A DNA stretch of 64,000 nt from Defluviicoccus sp. (GCA_029624735.1 JARSSM010000022.1:1-64000); one strand, 5' to 3'. Positions 43,739 to 52,462 are shown, counted from the stretch's first letter. The notes: generated by a model not told the origin, from the letters alone. Made by a program: numbers and translations.

Positions 43739-44854
43739 TCAGCCGGGGCGGCCGTCGATCCGCGGACGGGTCAGGATCGGCCAGTAGTCGAAAGCAAACA
43801 GCGCATACCCCAGCGACCACAACAGGCCGGCGAGGACAATACCAGCGCCGAAGGGGAACAGCACCCGCACCAGCCCGCCGGCGATGACGAAGCCATAGGC
43901 GGCAACGGTGAGCTTCGAAACGACGAGCGGCCGGCCTGAGTGACCGAGCGCCGCGCGCGAGGCGACCGCCAAAATCATGATCCCGATCGCATTGGCGCTC
44001 AGCGCGTGCAGTGCGGTGGAGGATGCGATGCCAGCGCCGAGATCGGCAAACCCGACCAGCGCGAGGCCCAGCGGCAGCCAGACATAGCCCACGTGCAAGA
44101 TCCATACGATCGGCAGAGCACGGGTGCGCCAGCTTTGCCAGCCGCGCATGCCATAGAACAGAATGCCAGCCGCAGCGAGCGCGGTGATGCCGCGGGCGGG
44201 AGATGACTGGCATACCAGGTCCGCCACCAGCACCAGCATCACCGACGGCACCGCCAGCCGCTGGGCGTGACCGGGAGTGAAACAGGTGATCTGCGGCCAA
44301 CCATTCGCCCGCAATGCATTCTGGGTGAACAGCGGCACGATCCTCCCGCCGATCAGCGCGATCAACGATGCCAGCACCAGCGCCGCCGCCCACAGGGCAC
44401 GGCTGGGTTCGCCCAGATGGTACCAAGCGTTGAGCGCCGCCAGGCCGAACACCATTCCCGGCACCGGATAGTTGCGGGCGTTGCGCGCGCCGACGACGGC
44501 GATGGCGACGACAATAGCCAAGAGCGGCAGGAACAACAGATCGAGCCAGACGAACACGCCGCTTATCATCGCCACCCTACCCGCGAGCCACACAAGGCCC
44601 AAGCCCGCGAGCGGCAGCCCACGAACCGGTGGCCGTCCGGTCCAGTTCGGAACCGCCGTCAAAAGGAAGCCGGCTAGCGCCGCGCCGGCGAAACCGAACA
44701 GCATTTCGTGGCCATGCCAGGCGCTGGTCAGCGGCAACCAACCTTCGATCGCGATCAGCCACAAAGGCATCGCCGCGCTCGCCCACAGCGCGGCGGCAAG
44801 GAAGAACAGACGGTGCCCTGAGGCGAGCAGGATCGGCGAGCGGCGCGCTTGCAT
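43739..44854 (-). CDS. nnrS: NnrS family membrane protein
   Basis: A 371-residue protein with about twelve hydrophobic helices. The family motif HGHEMLFGFAGAALAGFLLT with its histidines and NWTGRPP are present, as is LNAWYHLG. NnrS is a haem- and copper-containing membrane protein linked to denitrification and NO tolerance. The ATG at 44854 fits the family N-terminus; a TTG at 44887 has a better ribosome site (GGGAG). An FNR-type box lies between it and the divergent Crp/Fnr gene. Confidence 0.92.
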   Translation of the reverse strand: MQARRSPILLASGHRLFFLAAALWASAAMPLWLIAIEGWLPLTSAWHGHEMLFGFAGAALAGFLLTAVPNWTGRPPVRGLPLAGLGLVWLAGRVAMISGVFVWLDLLFLPLLAIVVAIAVVGARNARNYPVPGMVFGLAALNAWYHLGEPSRALWAAALVLASLIALIGGRIVPLFTQNALRANGWPQITCFTPGHAQRLAVPSVMLVLVADLVCQSSPARGITALAAAGILFYGMRGWQSWRTRALPIVWILHVGYVWLPLGLALVGFADLGAGIASSTALHALSANAIGIMILAVASRAALGHSGRPLVVSKLTVAAYGFVIAGGLVRVLFPFGAGIVLAGLLWSLGYALFAFDYWPILTRPRIDGRPG

Positions 44855-44945
44855 CGCGGCACCCTGGGCGACAGGGGTTGGGGTCAATGGGAATCTCCCG
44901 TGTTTTGGCGGCAGGAAGACTATTCCTTACCGCATCGCTGCGCTA

Positions 44946-44959
44946 TTGATGATGGTCAA
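44946..44959. promoter_or_regulatory. FNR/Nnr-type box between nnrS and the Crp/Fnr gene
   Basis: TTGATGATGGTCAA fits TTGAT-N4-GTCAA. It lies in the divergent region. The spacing fits a start for nnrS near 44911, and it could also act on the regulator gene at 45032. Confidence 0.7.
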
Positions 44960-45031
44960 GCCGCTGCCGGCTGCATGCTGCGATGCGGCCGGTGACGGGG
45001 AAGCGCCTTGTTCCGGTAGTGAGCCGGGAAG

Positions 45032-45766
45032 ATGGACGCACACAACCGCGAGATCATGGATGCGTTGCGATTGACGCCGTTCCTCGGGCAGGTGCCGACC
45101 GAGGATCTGGTGCAATTGGCGGCGCATGCCACCCGCGTTAAGGTGCGCGCCGGCGAGATCCTGTTTCGCCAAGGCGAGAAAAGCGGCAGTTTTTTCATCG
45201 TCTTGTCCGGGCATATCGTCTTGTTCCTCGACGGCGAGGGCGATCCCTCAAAGATCGCGCGCATCGCCGGCCGCGGTGAGAGCTTTGGCGAGGCGTGTAT
45301 GTGCTGCCATGCGGCCCGCCTGGTCACCGCGCAGGCGTTCAGCCGCGCCGAACTGATCGCCATCCCCGGAGCGGCACTCCAGTCGCTGTTCTGTGCCAGC
45401 CCGGGGTTGGCCCTTGGCCTGATCAGCGAGGTCTCCATGCGCCTGCGCGGCCTGGTTCGCCAAGTCATGGATTTGAAGATGAAATCGGCGGCGCAACGCC
45501 TGGGCGGTTACCTTCTCGAACAGGCGGCGGCCGACGCCGGACCGGCGACGATACGCCTGCCGTTCGAGAAAAAGCTGCTCGCGAGCCAGCTCGGCATGCA
45601 GCCGGAAACGCTCTCGCGCGCCCTGTTCCGGCTGCAAGGCTTGGGCGTGCGCTACAATCGCGCCCGCGATGCCTTCTCCGTTCAGGATCTTCAGACCCTG
45701 CGTACGTTTTGCCAGGACAGTGGGCACGGGCACGGCCTGTTGGCGGACCATGCTGCCCACTCCTGA
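45032..45766 (+). CDS. Crp/Fnr-family regulator 1 (Dnr/Nnr-like)
   Basis: A 244-residue regulator with an N-terminal cyclic-nucleotide-binding fold (VRAGEILFRQGEKSGSFFIV, then GRGESFGE) and a C-terminal winged helix (LASQLGMQPETLSRALFRLQ). It lacks the N-terminal cysteine cluster of FNR, so it does not look like an Fe-S oxygen sensor. The NO-responsive Dnr/NnrR type is likely from its setting between NnrS and other denitrification genes. The recognition helix ETLSRALF contains the E-x2-SR typical of proteins that bind TTGAC/TTGAT boxes. Confidence 0.88.
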   Translation: MDAHNREIMDALRLTPFLGQVPTEDLVQLAAHATRVKVRAGEILFRQGEKSGSFFIVLSGHIVLFLDGEGDPSKIARIAGRGESFGEACMCCHAARLVTAQAFSRAELIAIPGAALQSLFCASPGLALGLISEVSMRLRGLVRQVMDLKMKSAAQRLGGYLLEQAAADAGPATIRLPFEKKLLASQLGMQPETLSRALFRLQGLGVRYNRARDAFSVQDLQTLRTFCQDSGHGHGLLADHAAHS

Positions 45767-46430
45767 CGATGTCACGATCATCCGGCGCACGCCCTTGTTT
45801 TCGGCCCTGGACGAAGCGCAGGCGATGGCGCTCTTGCGCGGGGCGAGGGTGCGCGACTACGCGGACGAGTCCCTCCTTTTCTCCGCCGGCGACCGGGCCG
45901 ATCACTTCTATGTTGTCCTACGCGGCTCGGTGCGGCTGTTCGCGCTCAGCGAAGAAGGCGACGAGACGATCATCGAGGTCATCGGCGCCGGCAACTCTTT
46001 CGCCGAGGGCGCCATCTTCGGTGCCGGCCGCTATCCGGTCCATGCCGAAGTCTTCTCCGGCGCGCGCCTCGTCAGCATCAACGCTGCCCCCCTCCTCGAA
46101 GCGCTGCGCAGCGACAGCGGCATGGCGATGGCGGTGCTCGCTTCGCTGTGCCGGTGGCAGCTCAACCTGATGGCCGAGATCCGCCGGCTGAAAGCGCAAG
46201 CACCGGCGCAGCGGCTCGCGTGGTTTCTCGTCTCGCTCGCCGGCGATGTCAGCGGCGAGGCGGTTTTTCGCCTGCCCTTCCGCAAGACGATCGTCGCCGG
46301 CCGGATCGGCATTACGCCCGAGAGCCTGTCGCGCGCGCTGGCCCGGCTCGCCGAACTGGGAGTCGAGACCAAGGGCGATATCGTCACCGTGCACGACGTC
46401 GAGGCGTTGCGGGCGTTTTGTCGCGGGTGA
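45750..46430 (+). CDS. Crp/Fnr-family regulator 2
   Basis: A 226-residue regulator with the same two-domain plan (LLFSAGDRADHFYVVLRGSV; GAGNSFAEGAIF; VAGRIGITPESLSRALARL). Its ATG lies inside the end of the first regulator gene, so the two are coupled. The recognition helix ESLSRALA again has E-x2-SR. The two proteins differ clearly in their sensory halves (an acidic EEGDETI loop here), so they probably sense different signals and bind similar boxes. Confidence 0.87.
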   Translation: MLPTPDDVTIIRRTPLFSALDEAQAMALLRGARVRDYADESLLFSAGDRADHFYVVLRGSVRLFALSEEGDETIIEVIGAGNSFAEGAIFGAGRYPVHAEVFSGARLVSINAAPLLEALRSDSGMAMAVLASLCRWQLNLMAEIRRLKAQAPAQRLAWFLVSLAGDVSGEAVFRLPFRKTIVAGRIGITPESLSRALARLAELGVETKGDIVTVHDVEALRAFCRG

Positions 46431-46444
46431 TGGCGCGATCCCGG

Positions 46445-46458
46445 TTGACATCCGTCAA
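46445..46458. promoter_or_regulatory. FNR/Nnr-type box before the DUF2249 gene
   Basis: TTGACATCCGTCAA is a perfect palindrome of the TTGAC-N4-GTCAA type. Its centre is about 94 bases before the GTG start at 46546, which leaves room for a -41.5 activator position and a short leader. Confidence 0.8.
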
Positions 46459-46545
46459 GGACAGCCTCTCGTTGGCGACGACACACTTCGGCGTCCCTTG
46501 CACACAGGCGCCGATCGCAGACCAACCGACAGTACGGAGGGACAC

Positions 46546-47163
46546 GTGACTAGCGATGCAAGAGAGGGTGACGTTTGTCCGCGAACCGGCGCCGCGGGGG
46601 CAGTGAGGACGCCCGCGAATCCGCCACATTGGCTGCAGTCCTTTGACGCTGCAGGTGCGGCCCGGATCGATGTCCGCCCCCACCTGGCCGCGGGCCGCGA
46701 ACCGTTAGACGACATCATAGCGCTCGCGTGTCCCGTGCGCGTGGGTGGCACTTTGATCATCGACGCGCCGTTCGATCCGGTCCCGTTGCACGCGGTTCTC
46801 GCCGAGCATGGTTTTGAGACCTTTGCCGAACGGATCGAAGCCGGGCACTGGCGGGTCTGGTGCTTGCGCCAGCGAACCCCGAAGGTCTCTCCGCCTGCGC
46901 GCGATCCGGCCCCCAGTGCAGCCACAGTGTGGCGCGGGGATGACGGCGTCCACATTGACGTGCGCGGCCTGTCGGCGCCCGCACCGCTGGTCGAAATCGT
47001 GCGCCTGATCGAAAGCGGGAACCACACCGGTGCAGTCGTTGCCCACCTCGATCGCGATCCCGTCCACCTCTATCCCGAGCTCGCCGAGCGCAACTGGTCC
47101 GCCACCCGCCTGCCCGGCGACGCCAATGAGGTCAGGCTGCGGCTGACCAGGGCGCCAGCCTGA
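46546..47163 (+). CDS. tandem DUF2249-domain protein
   Basis: A 205-residue protein with two TusA-like DUF2249 domains: RIDVRPHLAAGREPLDDIIAL (about residues 40-110) and HIDVRGLSAPAPLVEIVRLI (about 140-205), each ending in a DRDPVHLYPEL-like strand or its variant. The start is a GTG with ACGGAGGG upstream. DUF2249 genes are common in denitrification clusters, but no reaction is established. It overlaps the next gene by one base. Confidence 0.8.
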   Translation: MTSDAREGDVCPRTGAAGAVRTPANPPHWLQSFDAAGAARIDVRPHLAAGREPLDDIIALACPVRVGGTLIIDAPFDPVPLHAVLAEHGFETFAERIEAGHWRVWCLRQRTPKVSPPARDPAPSAATVWRGDDGVHIDVRGLSAPAPLVEIVRLIESGNHTGAVVAHLDRDPVHLYPELAERNWSATRLPGDANEVRLRLTRAPA

Positions 47164-48455
47164 TGCTGAGCCCCGTAAGTCTCGGCGGCGCGAAACATCG
47201 TCTGCTGCCCGAGCGCATTCCAGCCCTGTTCTTTGGCACCGCCGTCATCGCCCACGTTATCGCCTGGGCAGCGCTGGCGTTCGTTGCTGCCGAACTGCCC
47301 TACTTCGCTGGCGGGCCCGGTCCGGTGCTCGCGGCATTGCACACGCTGACGCTGGGCGTGCTCTTGTGCACGGCGTTCGGGGCATCGCTGCAGATGCTCC
47401 CTGTTGCACTCGGCCAATCGGCGCCGACGGAAGCGGTCTGCCTCGTAATCTTTGCCACTCTGGTGACGGGCGCGGCACTGTTGATCGCCGGCTTTGCCGT
47501 GGCTGGCGTCACTCTGATGGCAGGTGCGGCATTGCCCCTCGTCGTTGCCGTTGCACTCTATGTCCACGAGATCGCGCGGCTGCTGCGCGGCAGTGCGGGT
47601 CCGCTGCACTGGTTCGTCCGGACGGCGATCATCGCGCTCGGCGTCGCGGTGCTGCTGGCAGCGGCGCTGGCCGCCAACTACAGCCTCGGCTTCCTTCCCG
47701 ATCACGGACTCTTCGCTGCGCTGCATGCCACCCTTGCCGGCTTCGGCTTCATGGGCTTGATGGTGCTGGGGTTGAGCCAAATTCTGATCCCAATGTTTGC
47801 GATCGCTGAGCCGCCAGAGGAGCCGCCCTTGTGGCGCGCCTACGCACTCGCCATTGCAGCACTGGCGCTCGCACTCACGGGCCAGGGTGCCGACCTCGCA
47901 CCGCTGACGGCCGCAGGTGCCACGCTCGGCTTCCTGGCGGCGGTCCAGCATGTCCAGACCATGCGGGCTGTCGTTGCGAAGCGGCTCAGGCGACGGATGG
48001 GGCCGGAATTCATCCTCCTCGGTGCGTCGTGGGTGGCACTGCTGCTGGCACTCCTCGCCGCCACCGCCGCCGCGCTCGGGCTGCTGCCCGCCACCAGCGC
48101 TGCGCTCGTGATCATCCTTGTCCTTTATGGCTGGCTGCTCTCGATCCTGACCGGAGTCCTGCAGCGGATCCTTCCCTTTCTCGCCTCCATGCAGGCCGCA
48201 CGGGCACAGGTGCGCCCGCTGGCACCGACGAAATTGGTCGACGAACGCGCGCTGCAGGTTCACCTGTATGGACATCTCGCCGGTCTTGGCGCCGTTGCCG
48301 CCGGTACCGCTGTTGCCGTGCCGGAACTGATCATCGCGGGGGCTGTTGCCGGCACCGTTGGCGCCCTCGGTTTCGCCTGGTTCGCCCTGACGGTGTTGCA
48401 GCGGACCCGCCGCCATCTGAAAACGCATGCATTGGAGAGGTTATCGCCGTCATGA
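47163..48455 (+). CDS. polytopic membrane protein of the NO/denitrification cluster (unknown function)
   Basis: A 430-residue protein with about twelve hydrophobic helices and several membrane-embedded histidines (AALHTLTLGVLL, AALHATLAGFGFMGLMVLG, HLYGHLAGLG). It has the look of a haem-binding or NnrS-related protein, though no standard family was identified. It is joined to the DUF2249 gene in front (one-base overlap) and to hemerythrin 3 behind (ATGA overlap). Similar gene strings occur near nor and nir genes in other denitrifiers, from general knowledge. Confidence 0.75.
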   Translation: MLSPVSLGGAKHRLLPERIPALFFGTAVIAHVIAWAALAFVAAELPYFAGGPGPVLAALHTLTLGVLLCTAFGASLQMLPVALGQSAPTEAVCLVIFATLVTGAALLIAGFAVAGVTLMAGAALPLVVAVALYVHEIARLLRGSAGPLHWFVRTAIIALGVAVLLAAALAANYSLGFLPDHGLFAALHATLAGFGFMGLMVLGLSQILIPMFAIAEPPEEPPLWRAYALAIAALALALTGQGADLAPLTAAGATLGFLAAVQHVQTMRAVVAKRLRRRMGPEFILLGASWVALLLALLAATAAALGLLPATSAALVIILVLYGWLLSILTGVLQRILPFLASMQAARAQVRPLAPTKLVDERALQVHLYGHLAGLGAVAAGTAVAVPELIIAGAVAGTVGALGFAWFALTVLQRTRRHLKTHALERLSPS

Positions 48456-48973
48456 CGACCGAAGACATCGGCGTGCTCTTGCACGCAGAACACCTTGAGA
48501 CGCTCGCCATCGCCAACGCCCTCGAGGTCCGCATCATGGGCGCCGAAAAGAACCGCCCGCTTGGACCGACCGCGTCCGCCGACCGGACGTTCTTGGGTCA
48601 GCTGGTGGCCGCCATCGACGGCGCCATCTGCCGCCACTACCGGTTCGAAGAGGAGACGCTGTTTCCCCTGCTGCAGACAGCGGGCCTGCAGGATGTAACC
48701 GCCATGCTGACCGGCGAGCACGAGACGATCCTGACAATGGCGGATGAGTTGCGCGCGCTGGCAAAGAGTGCTGCCGGAGCGCCCTTGGACGGACGGCAAT
48801 GGACCCGCTTCCGCGAGACGGCGATGGATTTCATTCATGCCGTCATGTTCCACATCCAGAAGGAAGAAATGGGCGTCGTCCGCAGCCTGTCGCTGATGCT
48901 GGGCACTGCAGCCAGTGCCGAGCTGGCCGCGCGCTATCGGGCGCTTCAGCAAGGCTGCGATGCTGCCCCTTGA
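48452..48973 (+). CDS. hemerythrin-domain (HHE) protein 3
   Basis: A 173-residue paralogue of the protein at 42455-42994. Ligand-bearing stretches are LLHAEHLETL, CRHYRFEEETLFPLL, TGEHETIL and VMFHIQKEEMGVV. The ATG overlaps the stop of the membrane-protein gene. An FNR-type box for the next gene starts within its last bases. Confidence 0.83.
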   Translation: MTTEDIGVLLHAEHLETLAIANALEVRIMGAEKNRPLGPTASADRTFLGQLVAAIDGAICRHYRFEEETLFPLLQTAGLQDVTAMLTGEHETILTMADELRALAKSAAGAPLDGRQWTRFRETAMDFIHAVMFHIQKEEMGVVRSLSLMLGTAASAELAARYRALQQGCDAAP

Positions 48974-48983
48974 TCAGAGTCAA
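48970..48983. promoter_or_regulatory. FNR/Nnr-type box before hemA
   Basis: TTGATCAGAGTCAA (TTGAT-N4-GTCAA) has its centre about 41 bases before a likely start at 49018, and 101 bases before the hemA GTG. It overlaps the end of hemerythrin 3. Confidence 0.75.
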
Positions 48984-49077
48984 GGCGATGCCCGCGTGAA
49001 ATCCTGAGCATGGCGCTTTGCCTTTCCAGCACCTCCCGCAAGGAAGGGTGCGCCGACAGCTCCGCGGGGACCGAAAA

Positions 49078-50289
49078 GTGGATTATGAGTCGTTTTTTGC
49101 CCAGCAGTTGAAGCAGCTGCGTTCGGAAGGCCGCTACCGCGTGTTCGCCGATCTGGAACGCGAGGCCGGACAGTTTCCGGTTGCGCGGCTGCATGCGAAG
49201 GGCGGTGAACGGCGGATCGCCGTCTGGTGCTCGAACGACTATCTCGGCATGGGGCAGAACGCCGACGTTCTGGCAGCCATGCACCGGGCACTTGACCGCT
49301 GCGGCGCCGGTGCCGGCGGCACCCGCAACATCTCCGGCACCAATCACTATCACGTGCTGTTGGAACGAGAACTCGCCGACCTGCACCACAAGGAGGCCGC
49401 GCTCTTGTTCCAGTCGGGCTGGATCGCCAACATGACGACGCTCAGCACGATCGGCCGGATGCTGCCAGGCTGTGTCATCTTTTCCGATGCTGAGAATCAC
49501 AACTCGATGATCGAGGGGATCGTCCACTCGCGCGCCGAAAAGCGGATCTTCCGTCACAATGATCCGCATGACCTCGAACGGCAGCTGCGCACGATCGAGC
49601 CCGGCCGGGCGGCGCTGATAGCCTTTGAATCGGTCTATTCGATGGATGGCGACATCGCGCCGATCGCGGAAATATGCGATGTTGCAGAGCGTTACGGTGC
49701 GATGACCTTCCTCGATGAGGTGCACGCGGTCGGCATGTACGGCGCGCGCGGTGGTGGCGTCGCCGAGCGAGACGGCCAGATGCAGCGGCTGACACTGATC
49801 CAGGGCACGCTGGCGAAGGCGTTCGGCGTCGTCGGCGGCTACATCGCCGGCTCTGCCGCGCTGTGTGATTTCGTCCGCTCGTTCGGCACCGGGTTCATTT
49901 TTTCCAGCGCCATGCCGCCCGCCGTCGCCGCCGGCGCGCTCGCCAGTGTCCGCCACTTGAAGAGCCGCCAGGACCTCCGCCAGCAGCATCAGGAGCGGGC
50001 AGAAACCCTGAAGCGCCGGCTGACCGAGGCTGGAATCCCGGTTATGGCGTCGGCGAGCCACATCGTGCCGGTCCTGGTCGGCGATCCAGTCTTGTGCAAG
50101 CAGGCGAGTGATACGCTGCTCTTCGACTACGGCATCTACGTGCAGCCCATCAACTATCCGACGGTGGCGCGCGGCACCGAGCGGTTGCGGCTGACGCCGA
50201 CACCGCTGCACACGGATGCGCTGATGGACGCGTTGGTGATGGCAATGCGCGCGGTCTGGCGGCAGCTTGGTTTGCGCCGTGCGGCGTGA
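49078..50289 (+). CDS. hemA: 5-aminolevulinate synthase
   Basis: A 403-residue PLP enzyme that joins glycine and succinyl-CoA, the first step of the C4 haem pathway of alphaproteobacteria. The N-terminus [19 protein letters not shown] is family-typical and sets the GTG start at 49078 (GGGGA upstream). The glycine-rich [17 protein letters not shown] and the PLP lysine region [16 protein letters not shown] are present. Its place in the denitrification island behind an FNR-type box suggests a second, anaerobic copy that supplies haem and haem d1. Confidence 0.95.
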   Translation: MDYESFFAQQLKQLRSEGRYRVFADLEREAGQFPVARLHAKGGERRIAVWCSNDYLGMGQNADVLAAMHRALDRCGAGAGGTRNISGTNHYHVLLERELADLHHKEAALLFQSGWIANMTTLSTIGRMLPGCVIFSDAENHNSMIEGIVHSRAEKRIFRHNDPHDLERQLRTIEPGRAALIAFESVYSMDGDIAPIAEICDVAERYGAMTFLDEVHAVGMYGARGGGVAERDGQMQRLTLIQGTLAKAFGVVGGYIAGSAALCDFVRSFGTGFIFSSAMPPAVAAGALASVRHLKSRQDLRQQHQERAETLKRRLTEAGIPVMASASHIVPVLVGDPVLCKQASDTLLFDYGIYVQPINYPTVARGTERLRLTPTPLHTDALMDALVMAMRAVWRQLGLRRAA

Positions 50290-50333
50290 GCGAGGCCGGC
50301 GCGGCCAATCGCGGCAGGGCGGGCAAGAAAGCG

Positions 50334-50759
50334 ATGAGCGAGCCGTTCCTTGAATGGAAGACCGTGTACCGGTTGGGCGTCGAAATGCTCGACTACGAGC
50401 ATCAGGACCTGTTCGCACGCTTGAACGAGCTCAACGAAGAACTGCTCCGCCACGATGAGCGCGAGAAGATCGAAGCAGGGCTCGGCGAGGTCTACGCCCG
50501 CCTGCAGGCGCATTTCGCGCTGGAGGAGCGGTTCATGCGCGAGCACAAGTTTCCCGGTTACGCCGAGCACAAGGCCGAGCACGACCAGCTGCTGGATGAT
50601 TTCATGGAGTTCATGCTGCGGTTTGAGCGTGACGCCACGCTCAGCTACGGGGAGCCGGAACAGGCAACCCTCAAGCACTGGGTGGTCGACCACGTTCTGA
50701 CCAGCGACTTGGAAATGGGCCGATTTGTCGCCAGCCACCCAATCAGCGGCAAACCGTGA
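50334..50759 (+). CDS. bacteriohemerythrin 4
   Basis: A 141-residue single-domain hemerythrin with the canonical di-iron ligand order: MLDYEHQDLF, HFALEERFM, HKAEHDQLL and WVVDHVLTSD. The ATG at 50334 lies 12 residues before the first ligand region; a GTG at 50286 overlapping the hemA stop would add 16 residues. It is probably co-transcribed with hemA. The family binds O2 and can bind NO. Confidence 0.92.
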   Translation: MSEPFLEWKTVYRLGVEMLDYEHQDLFARLNELNEELLRHDEREKIEAGLGEVYARLQAHFALEERFMREHKFPGYAEHKAEHDQLLDDFMEFMLRFERDATLSYGEPEQATLKHWVVDHVLTSDLEMGRFVASHPISGKP

Positions 50760-50933
50760 CCGGTTGAGGCTTTGACCAGTGCAGCGATCCATTCGGGCGG
50801 TTCACGCCCGAGCAAGGTTGTCGCTGCACAGCATATCGAATCGCGTGCACTTTCGGCACAAACAGGACGTACGCTCTGTTCTTGCCAGTGCACTTGCCGC
50901 CGGCGAAGGGCGGGCGGGGAGAAGGTGAGTCTT

Positions 50934-51329
50934 GTGGCGCTGTTCATTTGGAAGAACTCGTTCAGTGTTGGTGTCGACTGTCTCGATACAGACCACATCA
51001 TCATCACCAGCCTGATCAATCACATCGATGATGCCAAGCTCAGCGGCACCGACGAGGCCGCCGTCGGCATGATCCTCAGCGCCTTGATGTCCTATGCGAT
51101 CGGCCATTTTCGTCGCGAGGAGCAGCTTCTCGCAGAAAAAGGCGATTCCAACCTGCCTGCCCACATCGAGCAGCATCACTTGGTCGAACGGCAGCTGGCG
51201 GATCTTTACGCAGACTACCAGAGTTGCCCCGATCCAGAGACCAGCAGAGAGATCATGGAGCTGCTGAACTATTGGATCACTGAGCACATCTTGCGCGTCG
51301 ACATGAGGTACAAGGTCTTGTTCTCATGA
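50934..51329 (+). CDS. bacteriohemerythrin 5 (divergent ligands)
   Basis: A 131-residue hemerythrin-fold protein: WKNSFSVGVDCLDTDHIII, GHFRREEQLL, HIEQHHLVERQL and WITEHILRVDMRY hold the likely iron ligands. In the first motif the common His-x3-Glu is altered, with Ile/Thr after DTDH, so one bridging ligand may be missing. The GTG at 50934 has GGAGAAGG 8 bases before it; a GTG at 50925 is also possible. Confidence 0.82.
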   Translation: MALFIWKNSFSVGVDCLDTDHIIITSLINHIDDAKLSGTDEAAVGMILSALMSYAIGHFRREEQLLAEKGDSNLPAHIEQHHLVERQLADLYADYQSCPDPETSREIMELLNYWITEHILRVDMRYKVLFS

Positions 51330-51333
51330 TACC

Positions 51334-51576
51334 ATGGCCACAAGGTTTGCTAACAAGAAACACGAGATCATGATTCATGAAGATATTCTTTTGATGCAGA
51401 TCGCATCCTTTCTAGTCGTCTCAATCGTTCTCTACTGGATTTCAAACAAGATAATAGACCTCGCCGAGCAAGCACGCGGCGGGCGGTTTGAGCACCGCAC
51501 CATCTATTTCTTTTTCCTTCTTCTTTCTCTTTCGCTCGCCACCTTCTGGGTCATCCGCCGTCTCGGCGGGAGCTAG
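51334..51576 (+). CDS. small two-helix membrane protein in the NO cluster
   Basis: An 80-residue protein with two hydrophobic helices (about residues 21-38 and 57-75) separated by a basic loop EQARGGRFEHR. It starts 4 bases after hemerythrin 5, so it is likely in the same transcript; an ATG at 51370 is a possible alternative start. The gene is less GC-rich than its neighbours. No family was recognised. Confidence 0.55.
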   Translation: MATRFANKKHEIMIHEDILLMQIASFLVVSIVLYWISNKIIDLAEQARGGRFEHRTIYFFFLLLSLSLATFWVIRRLGGS

Positions 51577-51585
51577 TTCCTTCGC

Positions 51586-51599
51586 TTGACGAAAGTCAA
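51586..51599. promoter_or_regulatory. FNR/Nnr-type box before the NO-reductase-like operon
   Basis: TTGACGAAAGTCAA is a perfect palindrome of the TTGAC-N4-GTCAA type. Its centre lies about 41 bases before a likely start near 51634 and 112 bases before the first gene of the operon. Confidence 0.82.
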
Positions 51600-51704
51600 T
51601 GCCAGGCCCGGCGTTCGGACGGCACCATCCCGTTAAACCGTTAGTGCGGGCACACGCCTGCTCGATCGCGCGGGTTTGAGACCTCCAGTATTGGGAAGGA
51701 AGCC

Positions 51705-51890
51705 ATGGCGCATAAGAAAATCATGGGCGACGGTGAGAGCTTGGCGCCCGCTGAGGAGGAGAGGATTCCGGTAATGCAGAATGTACTGGACAACCCGTTT
51801 CTTCTTCTTTTCATAGGCGTCGCCGTGCCGACGGTATTCTACCTTATATGGGGGATTATGGATATTATTTCCATCCCAATCGCAAAGTGA
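51705..51890 (+). CDS. small single-helix subunit before the heme-copper enzyme genes
   Basis: A 61-residue protein with a polar N-terminus and one C-terminal membrane helix (about residues 31-57). GGAAGGAAG precedes the ATG. It lies 15 bases before subunit II. Small one-helix subunits (IIa type) accompany B-type heme-copper oxidases, so it is probably a structural subunit; sequence likeness could not be tested. Confidence 0.65.
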   Translation: MAHKKIMGDGESLAPAEEERIPVMQNVLDNPFLLLFIGVAVPTVFYLIWGIMDIISIPIAK

Positions 51891-51905
51891 TTCTTGGAGG
51901 ATTCC

Positions 51906-52445
51906 ATGGCTCTTACGTCTCCGGAAAACCGCCTTTGGTGGAAAGAGCACCTCCATGGGGTGGAAATTGTTTGGATCTCCATCGCCTTCCTTTGGGGATT
52001 GGTGATGTTCTTTACCATGATCTATTGGCACATCGCCGGCGAACAGAACCTCTCAAACGAGGCCTACCGCGTCGCCCCGGAAGAATACGGCAAGAGAGTC
52101 GAAGCGTTCGCCGAGAAGTACAAAGTCCGCGAGGAAGGGACGACGTCGATCCCTGTCGTTCGGCCGCCTGCCGGTGGCGATGCCTACATGTTTGGTCGCT
52201 TGTGGGAATGGTGGCCGATCCTGGAACTGCAGAAGGGTCAGTCGTACCGGCTGCACCTGTCCTCGATGGACTGGCTGCACGGCTGGTCGCTGCAACCAGC
52301 CAATATCAATATTGAGATCCACCCGAACTACGAGATGATTATTACCATAAAGCCGGATCAGACCGGCGTATTCGGCGTGATCTGTAACGAATACTGCGGC
52401 GTCGGCCATTCGCAAATGGTTGGCCGGATCTACGTCGTCGATTGA
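51906..52445 (+). CDS. heme-copper enzyme subunit II with CuA site
   Basis: A 179-residue subunit with one N-terminal membrane helix (about residues 22-44) and a periplasmic cupredoxin domain. The complete CuA ligand set is visible: His125 in DWLHGWSLQ, then Cys160, Cys164, His168 and Met171 in CNEYCGVGHSQM. GGAGG lies just before the ATG at 51906. It passes electrons from a soluble donor to subunit I. Classical cNOR and qNOR have no CuA, so this enzyme is of another type. Confidence 0.93.
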   Translation: MALTSPENRLWWKEHLHGVEIVWISIAFLWGLVMFFTMIYWHIAGEQNLSNEAYRVAPEEYGKRVEAFAEKYKVREEGTTSIPVVRPPAGGDAYMFGRLWEWWPILELQKGQSYRLHLSSMDWLHGWSLQPANINIEIHPNYEMIITIKPDQTGVFGVICNEYCGVGHSQMVGRIYVVD

Positions 52446-52462
52446 GGGAACGGAGGGAAGAC

